A stretch of DNA of 7,586 bases from Synergistales bacterium (GTDB taxonomy: Bacteria > Synergistota > Synergistia > Synergistales > Thermovirgaceae), in the NCBI GenBank assembly GCA_018434645.1, contig JAHDOX010000087.1, positions 1 to 7,586 on the forward strand. The letters run 5' to 3'. Below the pieces are notes generated by a model that saw only the letters and a list, made by a program, of their open reading frames with translations, did no database searches and was not told the origin of the DNA. The translations under genes were made by a program, and so were the position numbers. Below are positions 1-6,569 of the stretch, in pieces (position 1 is the stretch's first letter; every line of letters starts with the position of its first letter).

Positions 1-35
1 AAAAGTGCTTCGAGTTCTTTCACCCTGTCAACCAT
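1..35 (-). CDS. Start of an unidentified gene downstream of ileS (partial, 5' end only)
   Basis: An ATG at 35-33 opens a reading frame that runs off the window edge after 11 codons (MVDRVKELEAL). A good Shine-Dalgarno sequence, GGAGG at 48-44, lies 8 nt upstream. The gap to the ileS stop is only 38 nt with no terminator, so it is probably co-transcribed with ileS. The visible residues are charged and helix-like, with no hydrophobic stretch. A signal peptidase II (lspA), a common neighbour of ileS, would be expected to start with a membrane segment, so these residues do not suggest it. The product cannot be named from 11 residues. The call rests on the start codon, the ribosome-binding site and the spacing only. 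Confidence 0.62.
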   Translation of the reverse strand, partial: MVDRVKELEAL

Positions 36-73
36 GGCCCTCTCCTCCCTCGCAACGGGACTTCAAGGATATT

Positions 74-2887
74 CTATACCTTTTCGGAGTGACTGGCCTC
101 CAATACCTTTTTGCATCTCGGGCAAACGCCTTTTTCGTCAACGTCCACCGAATATTTCCAGCATCTAAGGCACTTGGTCCCTGCGGCCTTTCCTATATCC
201 ATCAGGATCCCCGTCTGCTCGTCTTCGTACCTTACGGTATCGCCGGCGACAACCCCTGCGTCGCCGATTTCAAAGTCCGAAGTTATTGTGACAGTTTCCC
301 ATTCTTCTTCCGACAACAAGTGCAAAACCTCTTCTTGACCCGAGGCATCCACTATCCTGACTGCAGCCTCGAGGGGATGACCTATGATACCTTTGTTTCT
401 TGCGACTTCCAGTCCGCGGCTCAAGGCACCGCGCACTTCAAGCACCATGGACCAGAAATTCTCCAGTTCGTCGTCTGCAAGATCGTGATCAAAAAGAGGC
501 CAATCGGCAAGAAACACGCTTTCCGGAAGGCTCCCGTCGATCTTGCGCATTTCCTGCCACGCTTCCTCGGCAGTAAAACTCAAAACAGGGGCGAGCATCT
601 TTACAAGTGCCTTCAGAATCTCCCACATCACCGTCTGGCAGCTTCTGCGTTCAAAGCCTTTTGCCGGCTCGACGTAAAGGCGGTCCTTGCTTACGTCAAG
701 ATAAAAGGCACTCAGGTCATTTACACAAAAATGGTGCATATTGAAGCTGGGAAGATGGAAGGCATATTCGTCATAGCCTTTCGTAACTCTTTCTATCAAG
801 TGCTGCAGACGTGACATGGCCCACTTGTCCAGAGAAGGCAGTTCGGCACATGAAACAGCGTCCGATTCCGGGTCGAAACCGTCGAGGTTCCCAAGCAGGA
901 ACCGGAGAGTGTTTCTTATTCTCCGGTAAGACTCGACAAGATTTTTAAGGATGTTCTCGGAGATCCTTATGTCGTTGCGATAATCAGTGGACGCCACCCA
1001 AAGCCGCAGTATATCGGCGCCGTATCTGTTGATGATTTCCTGCGGCGCGATAACGTTGCCCAAAGACTTGGACATTTTCCGCCCCTCGCCGTCGACGATA
1101 AAGCCATGAGTCAGCACGGCATCATAGGGTGCCCTGTCCCTGGTCGCGACAGACGTGAGTAGCGACGTCTGAAACCAGCCCCTGTGTTGGTCGCTGCCTT
1201 CAAGGTAAAGATCAGCCGGCCACTTGAGGTCCTTTCTCGTCTCAAGTACTGCGATATGGCTGCAACCTGAATCGAACCACACGTCCATTATGTCTGTTTC
1301 TTTTCTGAGACCAGACCTGCCGCATTCGGGACAGACATCGAGATCGCCCAATAGTTCTTTTGCAGAGAAGTTCCACCAGCAGTTGGAGCCGTTTTCGGCA
1401 ATCTTCTCTTGAACGCGCCTGATCCTTCTAGAATCGACCACGGTTTCCCCGCACCCGTTGCAGTAAAATGCTGGAATCGGAACACCCCAGACACGCTGGC
1501 GGCTGATGCACCAATCGGACCGGTCCCTCACCATGTTGGAAATGCGGCCTTTGCCCCAGTCGGGAACCCATGTGACCTTCTCTATCTCTTCAAGGGCCTT
1601 TTGCCTGAAGGCACTGACTGAAACGAACCATTGTTCGGTGGCCCTGAAAATCACGGGCTTCTTGCATCTCCAGCAATGGGGGTAGGAATGGCGGATCGAG
1701 AGCTTTCCAAGTAAACGTTTACTTTCCCGTAGTATCTCGAAAATCCGCTCATTGGCTTTTTCCAGAGGCAAACCACCCACCAGAGGTGTATCCGGCAGAA
1801 AAGCCCCCTTGTCATCCACAGGGTTAAGCACTTCGAGGTCATACCGGATGCCTGTTTCATAGTCCTCCACACCATGGCCGGGAGCCGTATGCACGCATCC
1901 CGTTCCCTGATCGAGGCTCACGTATTCCGCCAGTACAAGGGTCACCACTCTCTCATCGTAGAAAGGATGTCTTGCCTTGAGGTATTCCAGTTCCCTGCCC
2001 TTCACTTTCAAAACCGACTCGCCGAAAGACATTCCGGTTTCCGTCGATACCTGATTCAGCAACCCTTCTGCGATGAGGTATACCACATCCCCAAAACCCG
2101 ATCTTACAAACACATATTCAAGGTCAGGGTGCACCGCAATGGCCATACTGGCAGGAAGTGTCCATGGCGTCGTCGTCCAGACAGCGACAAACACATCTTT
2201 ACCTTCAAGTTCAGGGAAGCGGCTCTCTTCGTCTATGAAAGGATACGCTACGTAAATAGAAGGTGACGTTTCATCCTCGTACTCTATCTCTGCTGCTGCC
2301 AGGGCAGTCTGGCAATCGGCACACCAAAAGACAGGCTTCTTTCCCTTGTATACCAGACCTCTTTCCACCATATCGGCGAATGCTCCTATCTGTGCAGCTT
2401 CATACTGGGCCTTGAAAGTAATATAAGGATCCTGCCAGTCGCCCAGAACTCCAAGGCGCTGAAACTCTTCGCGCTGGACATCTATGTAGGTCCTGGCGTA
2501 CTCCATGCAGTAGTCACGAAGCTCGGCCGGCTCAACTGCTTCCTTGTCCACACCTTTTTCCCTCAAGACCTTAAGCTCGATAGGCAGGCCGTGAGTATCC
2601 CAGCCCGGCACATAGGGAGCCCTGTATCCCCGCATCCACTTGTACTTTGGTATGAAGTCCTTGAGAATCTTGTTAAATGCCGTTCCTATGTGGATATTTC
2701 CGTTGGCATAAGGGGGTCCGTCATGGAGTACGAATGTCTCGGCGTTTTTTCTGGATTCCATGAGCGTCTCGTAAAGCTTTACAGAAGACCAGAACTCCAG
2801 CCACTCGGGCTCTCTTTTTGTAAGATTGGCCCTCATGGAAAAAGAAGTCCTGGGCAGGTTCAAAGTGTCTTTGTAATCTTCAGGCAT
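74..2887 (-). CDS. ileS: Isoleucine--tRNA ligase (isoleucyl-tRNA synthetase)
   Basis: This cytoplasmic class I aminoacyl-tRNA synthetase charges tRNA-Ile with isoleucine using ATP, and hydrolyses mischarged Val-tRNA-Ile. At 937 residues it matches the usual bacterial length. Visible landmarks are the HIGH-type signature HIGT (66-69) after DGPPYANG, GWDTHGLPIE (95-104), and the CP1 editing domain with WTTTPWTLP (237-245) and TAPGHGVEDY (334-343). The Rossmann fold closes with KMSKS (604-608). An anticodon-binding region follows, and the protein ends in a zinc site with paired cysteines at 906/909 and 922/925. Further CxxC pairs occur earlier in the protein, including the segments FYCNGCG and DVCPECG. 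The ATG start has GGGAGG 11 nt upstream. The zinc tail and overall layout match the common bacterial type rather than the eukaryote-like, mupirocin-resistant type. No frameshift or missing catalytic motif is seen. The leader carries no T-box motif. A hairpin lies between this gene and the upstream permease gene. Confidence 0.98.
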   Translation of the reverse strand: MPEDYKDTLNLPRTSFSMRANLTKREPEWLEFWSSVKLYETLMESRKNAETFVLHDGPPYANGNIHIGTAFNKILKDFIPKYKWMRGYRAPYVPGWDTHGLPIELKVLREKGVDKEAVEPAELRDYCMEYARTYIDVQREEFQRLGVLGDWQDPYITFKAQYEAAQIGAFADMVERGLVYKGKKPVFWCADCQTALAAAEIEYEDETSPSIYVAYPFIDEESRFPELEGKDVFVAVWTTTPWTLPASMAIAVHPDLEYVFVRSGFGDVVYLIAEGLLNQVSTETGMSFGESVLKVKGRELEYLKARHPFYDERVVTLVLAEYVSLDQGTGCVHTAPGHGVEDYETGIRYDLEVLNPVDDKGAFLPDTPLVGGLPLEKANERIFEILRESKRLLGKLSIRHSYPHCWRCKKPVIFRATEQWFVSVSAFRQKALEEIEKVTWVPDWGKGRISNMVRDRSDWCISRQRVWGVPIPAFYCNGCGETVVDSRRIRRVQEKIAENGSNCWWNFSAKELLGDLDVCPECGRSGLRKETDIMDVWFDSGCSHIAVLETRKDLKWPADLYLEGSDQHRGWFQTSLLTSVATRDRAPYDAVLTHGFIVDGEGRKMSKSLGNVIAPQEIINRYGADILRLWVASTDYRNDIRISENILKNLVESYRRIRNTLRFLLGNLDGFDPESDAVSCAELPSLDKWAMSRLQHLIERVTKGYDEYAFHLPSFNMHHFCVNDLSAFYLDVSKDRLYVEPAKGFERRSCQTVMWEILKALVKMLAPVLSFTAEEAWQEMRKIDGSLPESVFLADWPLFDHDLADDELENFWSMVLEVRGALSRGLEVARNKGIIGHPLEAAVRIVDASGQEEVLHLLSEEEWETVTITSDFEIGDAGVVAGDTVRYEDEQTGILMDIGKAAGTKCLRCWKYSVDVDEKGVCPRCKKVLEASHSEKV

Positions 2888-2914
2888 TTAAAATATTTCC
2901 TCCCTTCTTTATTG

Positions 2915-2953
2915 CAAAACGTAGCCGCCCCTTTTCCGTAAGACGGCTACGCC
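2915..2953 (-). terminator. Hairpin between the TRAP permease gene and ileS: weak intrinsic terminator or attenuator
   Basis: An 8-bp perfect inverted repeat pairs CGTAGCCG (2951-2944 on the minus strand) with CGGCTACG (2927-2920), around a 16-nt loop that can form a short inner TTA/CTT-type helix. Four T residues follow the stem (2919-2916), and then the run breaks (TTTTGCAAT). It lies 42 nt past the permease stop and 33 nt before the ileS start. The stem is GC-rich, but the U-tract is short, so termination may be partial. I see no convincing promoter between the hairpin and ileS, and a partial read-through element is therefore plausible. Confidence 0.5.
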
Positions 2954-2992
2954 AGATCATTAAAACCCGAATCCAGACCCGATAACCTTTGC

Positions 2993-4984
2993 TCAGAATG
3001 TCTTTGCGGCAGTAGCTTTTTTCGCCTTGACGGTCTGAAGAAGATGCATGGATATCAGAACTGCCAGCCCTATGGTATCGGACACAAGACCTGGAACCAG
3101 AAGCGTCAGGGCCCCTCCTATCGCGAGTGCACGCTGCCAGGCCGCCATTTTAGTCTTGTAAAAACCGATGGATCCCATACCAAGCAAAAAGACTCCCAGA
3201 AGAGCCGTTGCTATAGACAGGGTGAACTCCACCGGCTTGAAATTAACAAGAACAAGCATAGGGTTGAACACGTAGATATAGGGTACCAGAAAACCTGCAA
3301 GAGCCAGCTTTATAGCCGTCCCTCCCGTTTTCATCGGGTCATCACCGGCAATGCCGGCGCCGGCGTAAGCAGCCAGCGCGACAGGAGGGCTAAGGTCGGC
3401 AGCGATTCCGAAATAAAGCACGAACATATATGCGGCCATTGGGGCCACCCCCAGCTGTAAAAGCGCCGGAGCCGCCATGGTGCTGGTAACTATGAAGTTC
3501 GCCGTCGTCGGTAACCCGGCTCCCAAAAGAATGCAGGCCACCATGGTGAGGAGCAGCGAAAACAGGAGCACTCCTCCTGAAAGAGCGATGATGGCACTTG
3601 CGATGCGCAGGCCGAGCCCGGTGAGCGTCGCCGTACCGACGATAATACCCACCGTTGCGCAGGCGCAGGCGACTCCCAGTGCGCCCTTTGCTCCCGATTC
3701 GAGGGCTTCTTTCAACTTGGGTAGGGTCATGCGCGTCTGTTTGTTGAGAAAAGATACGGCAACGGTGAGCAGTATTCCGTAATAGGCTGCCTTCAGCGGC
3801 GTATAGCCGACAAGCAGGAAATATATTATGCCCGCCAGCGGGGCCAGAAGATGACCGCGCGTTTTAAGGAGCGGAAGGATCTTCGGCAGTTTTTCCCTCG
3901 GAAGTCCCTTCAGGCCTAGTCTAGTTGCCTCCAGATGGACCTGTACGATTACGGCGAAATAATAAAGCAGGGCCGGAACGATAGCCGCGGCGGCGACGTG
4001 AAGATAGGGCACTCCCAAAAATTCCGCCATGATGAACGCAGCGGCCCCCATGACGGGCGGCATGATCTGACCACCGGTGGATGCCACAGCTTCGACCGCA
4101 CCGGCAAAATAGGGCTTGTAACCCACACTTTTCATAAGCGGGATGGTAAACATACCCGTAGTACACACGTTGGCAACAGAGGACCCGGAAATGGACCCCA
4201 TAAGCCCCGAACTCAAAACGGCGACCTTTGCGGGCCCACCCGTGGACCACCCCGCCAGGGCCATGGAAAGGTCGATTATGAAGCGGCCCATGCCCGTCTG
4301 TTCAAGAAAGGACCCGAACAGTATGAACATGAAAACGAAAGTGGCCGAAACACCCAGGGGTATACCGAAAATCCCTTCCGTACCCATGTACATGTGATTG
4401 ATGATTCTGGTGAAGTTGAACCCGCGGTGCGCAAACATCGCCGGGAAATGGCGCCCCGCGTAACAGTAGAAAAGAAAGAAAATTGCTATACCCGGGAGTA
4501 TGGGATTCGATACTCTTCTTGTAGCCTCCAGCAATAAAACGATCCCCAAAAACCCGGCGATGAGGTCCATCCTCGTCGGCAACCCGGCACGCATTATTAT
4601 GCTGTCGAAGTAGATCACATGATAAAGCACAACATAAGCGACAACGCCTGCAAGAACAAAATCATACCAAGGAATTCCGCTTTTTATGTTCTTCTTTTTG
4701 GGCGGGTACAACAAGAAAACCAGAACAAGCACAACTGCCAGGTGCACCGCCCTTTGCTTTATCGCAAGCAGAAGTCCAAAACCGGAGGTATAAATATGAA
4801 AAACAGAAAGACCCACTGCGAGCGCCGTAACCAATAGTGCCTGCCATCCCTCTAGAAACCGGGTGTTAGCTTCTGTGTCGAACTTTCTCCGCAACTCGTC
4901 AAGGTCTATTTGAGCGGCCTGGAGTTCGGGCTTTTCCTCTCGAGCCGCTTCGGCTTCTTGCCTTGCCATGTTTTCTTCCGTCAC
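2993..4984 (-). CDS. TRAP transporter permease, 4TM/12TM fusion (TAXI type)
   Basis: This inner-membrane permease belongs to the tripartite ATP-independent periplasmic (TRAP) family. It is predicted to import an organic solute using an ion gradient, with help from a periplasmic receptor. The 663 residues fuse the small (DctQ-like) and large (DctM-like) subunits, as is usual for TAXI-type systems. A charged cytoplasmic N-terminus (about 1-45) carries the family-like segment FDTEANTRFLEGW. Hydrophobic segments follow at about 47-70, 80-94, 107-126, 140-153 and 160-175, and the large-subunit part begins near 200. Characteristic stretches are SSGLMGSISGSSVANV (258-273), STGGQIMPPVMGAAAF (302-317), GAGLPTTANFIV (488-499) and ADLSPPVALAAYAGAG (529-544). 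The GTG start is chosen because GGAGGG lies 6 nt upstream. DUF1850 precedes it by 102 nt. No TAXI receptor gene is present, so the substrate cannot be predicted. Confidence 0.95.
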   Translation of the reverse strand: MTEENMARQEAEAAREEKPELQAAQIDLDELRRKFDTEANTRFLEGWQALLVTALAVGLSVFHIYTSGFGLLLAIKQRAVHLAVVLVLVFLLYPPKKKNIKSGIPWYDFVLAGVVAYVVLYHVIYFDSIIMRAGLPTRMDLIAGFLGIVLLLEATRRVSNPILPGIAIFFLFYCYAGRHFPAMFAHRGFNFTRIINHMYMGTEGIFGIPLGVSATFVFMFILFGSFLEQTGMGRFIIDLSMALAGWSTGGPAKVAVLSSGLMGSISGSSVANVCTTGMFTIPLMKSVGYKPYFAGAVEAVASTGGQIMPPVMGAAAFIMAEFLGVPYLHVAAAAIVPALLYYFAVIVQVHLEATRLGLKGLPREKLPKILPLLKTRGHLLAPLAGIIYFLLVGYTPLKAAYYGILLTVAVSFLNKQTRMTLPKLKEALESGAKGALGVACACATVGIIVGTATLTGLGLRIASAIIALSGGVLLFSLLLTMVACILLGAGLPTTANFIVTSTMAAPALLQLGVAPMAAYMFVLYFGIAADLSPPVALAAYAGAGIAGDDPMKTGGTAIKLALAGFLVPYIYVFNPMLVLVNFKPVEFTLSIATALLGVFLLGMGSIGFYKTKMAAWQRALAIGGALTLLVPGLVSDTIGLAVLISMHLLQTVKAKKATAAKTF

Positions 4985-5052
4985 GTCGATCCCTCCATAT
5001 CACTCCTGGAATTACCGGGAAATAATTTATTGCCTGACAGTACCAGACACCT

Positions 5053-5086
5053 GGCTATAAAACGGCCATCGCATTTTACCATAGCC
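5053..5086 (-). other. Stem-loop directly after the DUF1850 stop codon
   Basis: The base after the TAG stop begins an inverted repeat: GGCTAT (5086-5081) pairs with ATAGCC (5058-5053). An inner AAAA/TTTT helix (5077-5074 with 5062-5059) is offset by a 3-nt bulge. No U-run follows, so it is not a rho-independent terminator. It sits in the 102-nt gap before the permease gene, and could protect the 3' end of the upstream message or set the DUF1850-to-permease ratio. The role is inferred. Only the pairing is seen, and the AT-rich inner part is weak. Confidence 0.35.
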
Positions 5087-5608
5087 CTACCAGGCCGGTA
5101 TGCTCTTTCGTAAAACTCCTTCAACAAAAGGCATTTCATAAACTTGCAGGTAAACGATTCGTTCAGGCAACACTTCGAACAGGTCGTAGGACATATCATC
5201 CCAGGGCGGTGCGAACACTATCCGGTTCAGCCCTATACGATTTGAGCCCACCCTGATCACCAGGGTCTTCCATTTCATCCTGCCCCCCCTGAAGACAAAC
5301 CAACCCGTTTCGTTTCTGAAGGAACCGTTTCTGGGAGGCTCAGTGGGAAGCCCTGCATTGTGCGACTTGGACTTTTCCTGCCATTGCCATATCCATCCGC
5401 CTGAAAGTACGTACTCGTCCTGAACAGGCGTCTTCTGAACCGAATGGATATAACTGGTAACAAGCATCTGTCCAAGGGGTGCAGGTACTCGCAGCCACGT
5501 TCCTCTTTCCTCCGAAAGAGCCACTATCGAAACGGGAGAACAGAGTATGACGACAACACAGGTAACAATCAGAAGCGATACGAAATAGATGCGCAGCATC
5601 TTTGTCAT
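5087..5608 (-). CDS. DUF1850 family protein, TRAP-transporter-associated
   Basis: This 173-residue protein of unknown biochemical role belongs to a family usually encoded beside TAXI-type TRAP fused permeases. That position, directly upstream of the permease, is kept here. Residues about 5-31 form one hydrophobic N-terminal segment, either a signal peptide or a membrane anchor. The cysteine at 23 lacks a small residue before it, so this does not look like a lipoprotein. The rest should lie outside the cytoplasmic membrane. Family recognition rests on SYIHSVQKTPVQDEY (52-66), which resembles the 'HSV-K-PV-E' signature of the family, and on NAGLPTE (84-90), and is supported by the neighbour. 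The ATG has GGAG 7 nt upstream. The gene starts 36 nt after the pcm stop, so co-transcription with pcm is likely. The family assignment is from memory of the motif and context, not a database match. Confidence 0.85.
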   Translation of the reverse strand: MTKMLRIYFVSLLIVTCVVVILCSPVSIVALSEERGTWLRVPAPLGQMLVTSYIHSVQKTPVQDEYVLSGGWIWQWQEKSKSHNAGLPTEPPRNGSFRNETGWFVFRGGRMKWKTLVIRVGSNRIGLNRIVFAPPWDDMSYDLFEVLPERIVYLQVYEMPFVEGVLRKSIPAW

Positions 5609-5644
5609 TTGCAGACTCCATCCATTCCCCTGAGGTTTCCACCC

Positions 5645-6307
5645 TTATTCTTCGATCTTTTCGTCAGTCTCGCTTTCAAGGCCGCCGAGAAGGGGGACGA
5701 ACCGGCAATAATCGAACCACTCGTCTTTCCATCCTTTTGCCACCCTGCTCCTCAAAAGCAACCTCTCGGTACCTAAAGCCACTCTTATGGGCGCCAGGAT
5801 CCTGCCATATTCTTTCAGCTGTTCCTCCCAAACCGGCAATATTCCTTCCGCCGCAGCAGTAACCAGGATCCTGTCGAACAGTGTCGATCCTTTAAAGCCG
5901 CTTCGCCCGTCGGCGATTCTTACGTCTACGTCGTAACCGGCTGCCGAGAGGTTTTTTCGTGCCTGTCGGGCAAGGGCCGGTATCCTCTCGACGCTCACCA
6001 CCTTCGCTCCCAGCTCCGCCAGGATAGCCGCCTGATATCCGGACCCGGCTCCGATCTCGAGGACCAGCTCGCCTTCCCGGGGATCAAGCAGCTCCGTCAT
6101 CCTTGCCACCATGTAAGGCTGCGATATGGTCTGACCGTATCCTATAGGCAGCGGATGGTCTTCATAGGCAAAGGCCTCGTCACCAGGCCGTACAAAAAGG
6201 TGCCTGGGAACCTTCAAAAAGACATCCAGGATCCTTCCATTACTTATACCTCTTGGAACAAGTTGAGTTTCCACCATTCTCTCGGCACGTTCCCGCCAGT
6301 CATGCAT
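5645..6307 (-). CDS. pcm: Protein-L-isoaspartate O-methyltransferase
   Basis: The enzyme transfers a methyl group from S-adenosylmethionine to L-isoaspartyl residues that form as proteins age, which starts their repair to L-aspartate. It acts mainly in the cytoplasm. The chosen start gives 220 residues, near the usual bacterial length. Visible signatures are GQTISQPYMVARMTELL (58-74), which covers the isoaspartyl substrate region. The SAM-binding motif I LEIGAGSGYQ is at 83-92, followed by VERIP (106-110) and the family C-terminal strand RFVPLLGG (202-209). An in-frame GTG at 6328 would add seven residues. The ATG at 6307 is preferred because GGTGATC, a perfect anti-Shine-Dalgarno match, lies 5 nt before it, and because the likeliest promoter would leave almost no leader for the GTG. 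It is the first gene after the tRNA terminator and probably heads a unit with DUF1850 and the TRAP permease. All core motifs are intact. Confidence 0.95.
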   Translation of the reverse strand: MHDWRERAERMVETQLVPRGISNGRILDVFLKVPRHLFVRPGDEAFAYEDHPLPIGYGQTISQPYMVARMTELLDPREGELVLEIGAGSGYQAAILAELGAKVVSVERIPALARQARKNLSAAGYDVDVRIADGRSGFKGSTLFDRILVTAAAEGILPVWEEQLKEYGRILAPIRVALGTERLLLRSRVAKGWKDEWFDYCRFVPLLGGLESETDEKIEE

Positions 6308-6341
6308 CTTGCGATCACCACGGGACACATTTTACCAGATG

Positions 6342-6370
6342 TTTTTAATTCCACGACATGAAAATCACAA
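6342..6370 (-). promoter_or_regulatory. Candidate sigma-70-type promoter for pcm
   Basis: On the minus strand TTGTGA (6370-6365) and TAAAAA (6347-6342) are separated by 17 nt, each matching four of six consensus bases. It lies in the 103-nt space between the upstream terminator and the pcm ATG, where a promoter is needed. Transcription would begin near 6335, giving a leader of about 28 nt. The spacing is good but both boxes are imperfect. Confidence 0.35.
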
Positions 6371-6410
6371 ACGGTTTCTACATAAGAAGAGGCTTTATCC
6401 GTTAAGACAC

Positions 6411-6443
6411 AAAAAACCCGACAGGAACTGCAACCTGCCGGGT
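6411..6443 (-). terminator. Strong rho-independent terminator after tRNA-Arg
   Basis: A 10-bp stem pairs ACCCGGCAGG (6443-6434) with CCTGTCGGGT (6425-6416), with a single G-U pair and an 8-nt loop. A run of six T residues overlaps its end (6416-6411). The stem begins 7 nt beyond the tRNA CCA end. It should end transcripts carrying tRNA-Arg, including any read-through from ribF, and insulate the pcm unit. Confidence 0.92.
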
Positions 6444-6450
6444 GGCATTC

Positions 6451-6526
6451 TGGCGGGCCTGGCCCGATTCGAACGGGCGACCTACGGCTTAGGAGGCCGT
6501 TGCTCTATCCCCTGAGCTACAGGCCC
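6451..6526 (-). tRNA. tRNA-Arg (anticodon CCT, reads AGG)
   Basis: A complete 76-nt cloverleaf is seen. The acceptor stem is GGGCCTG/CAGGCCC and the D stem GCTC/GAGC. The anticodon stem is ACGGC/GCCGT, closing the loop CTCCTAA with anticodon CCT. The T stem is GCCCG/CGGGC with loop TTCGAAT, and the variable loop has five bases. The discriminator base is G, and CCA is encoded in the DNA. All stems are fully paired, so the gene looks functional. The tRNA lies 39 nt after the ribF stop and is followed closely by a terminator. It could be transcribed from ribF read-through or from its own promoter. No duplicated 3' end or integrase gene is visible to suggest use as an attachment site. Confidence 0.97.
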
Positions 6527-6540
6527 GGAAAACAGAGGTT

Positions 6541-6569
6541 ATATTACCATGGGTAAGGACCGAGTTCAA
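6541..6569 (-). promoter_or_regulatory. Candidate promoter for tRNA-Arg overlapping the end of ribF
   Basis: On the minus strand TTGAAC (6569-6564) spans the ribF stop codon and TAATAT (6546-6541) follows after exactly 17 nt. Each box matches four of six consensus bases, and an overlapping TATAAC gives a second, better -10 match at a longer spacing. The tRNA 5' end is 14 nt after TAATAT. The position suits a dedicated tRNA promoter, but it is a sequence-pattern call only. Confidence 0.42.

Noticed and set aside
5..814. Long plus-strand open frame (269 codons) opposite the ileS C-terminal region.
   Set aside because: It is fully antisense to well-conserved ileS sequence, including the zinc site, and has no recognisable domain. 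It is the by-product of codon use on the coding strand.
3935..4537. Plus-strand open frame of 200 codons within the permease gene.
   Set aside because: It is antisense to conserved transmembrane segments. Its product is rich in Arg, His and Gly with no fold signature, as expected for a shadow frame.
4981..5199. Minus-strand frame of 72 codons filling the gap between DUF1850 and the permease gene.
   Set aside because: It overlaps the DUF1850 3' end in another frame, lacks a recognisable domain, and its stop falls on the permease start region. The gap is better explained as intercistronic.
5632..5645. Minus-strand AGGGTGGAAACCTC resembles the T-box consensus AGGGTGGNACCGCG.
   Set aside because: It overlaps the pcm stop codon, departs from the consensus after GGTGGAA, has no antiterminator/terminator fold or specifier loop, and does not precede an amino-acid gene.
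5790..6235. Repeated CAGGATCCTG-like palindromes (GGATCC core) in pcm and elsewhere in the window.
   Set aside because: They fall within coding sequence at irregular spacing and vary in flanks. They look like chance codon combinations, not an operator array.
6451..6526. tRNA gene as a possible integration site for a mobile element.
   Set aside because: No direct repeat of the tRNA 3' end, no integrase and no compositional break is visible on either side.
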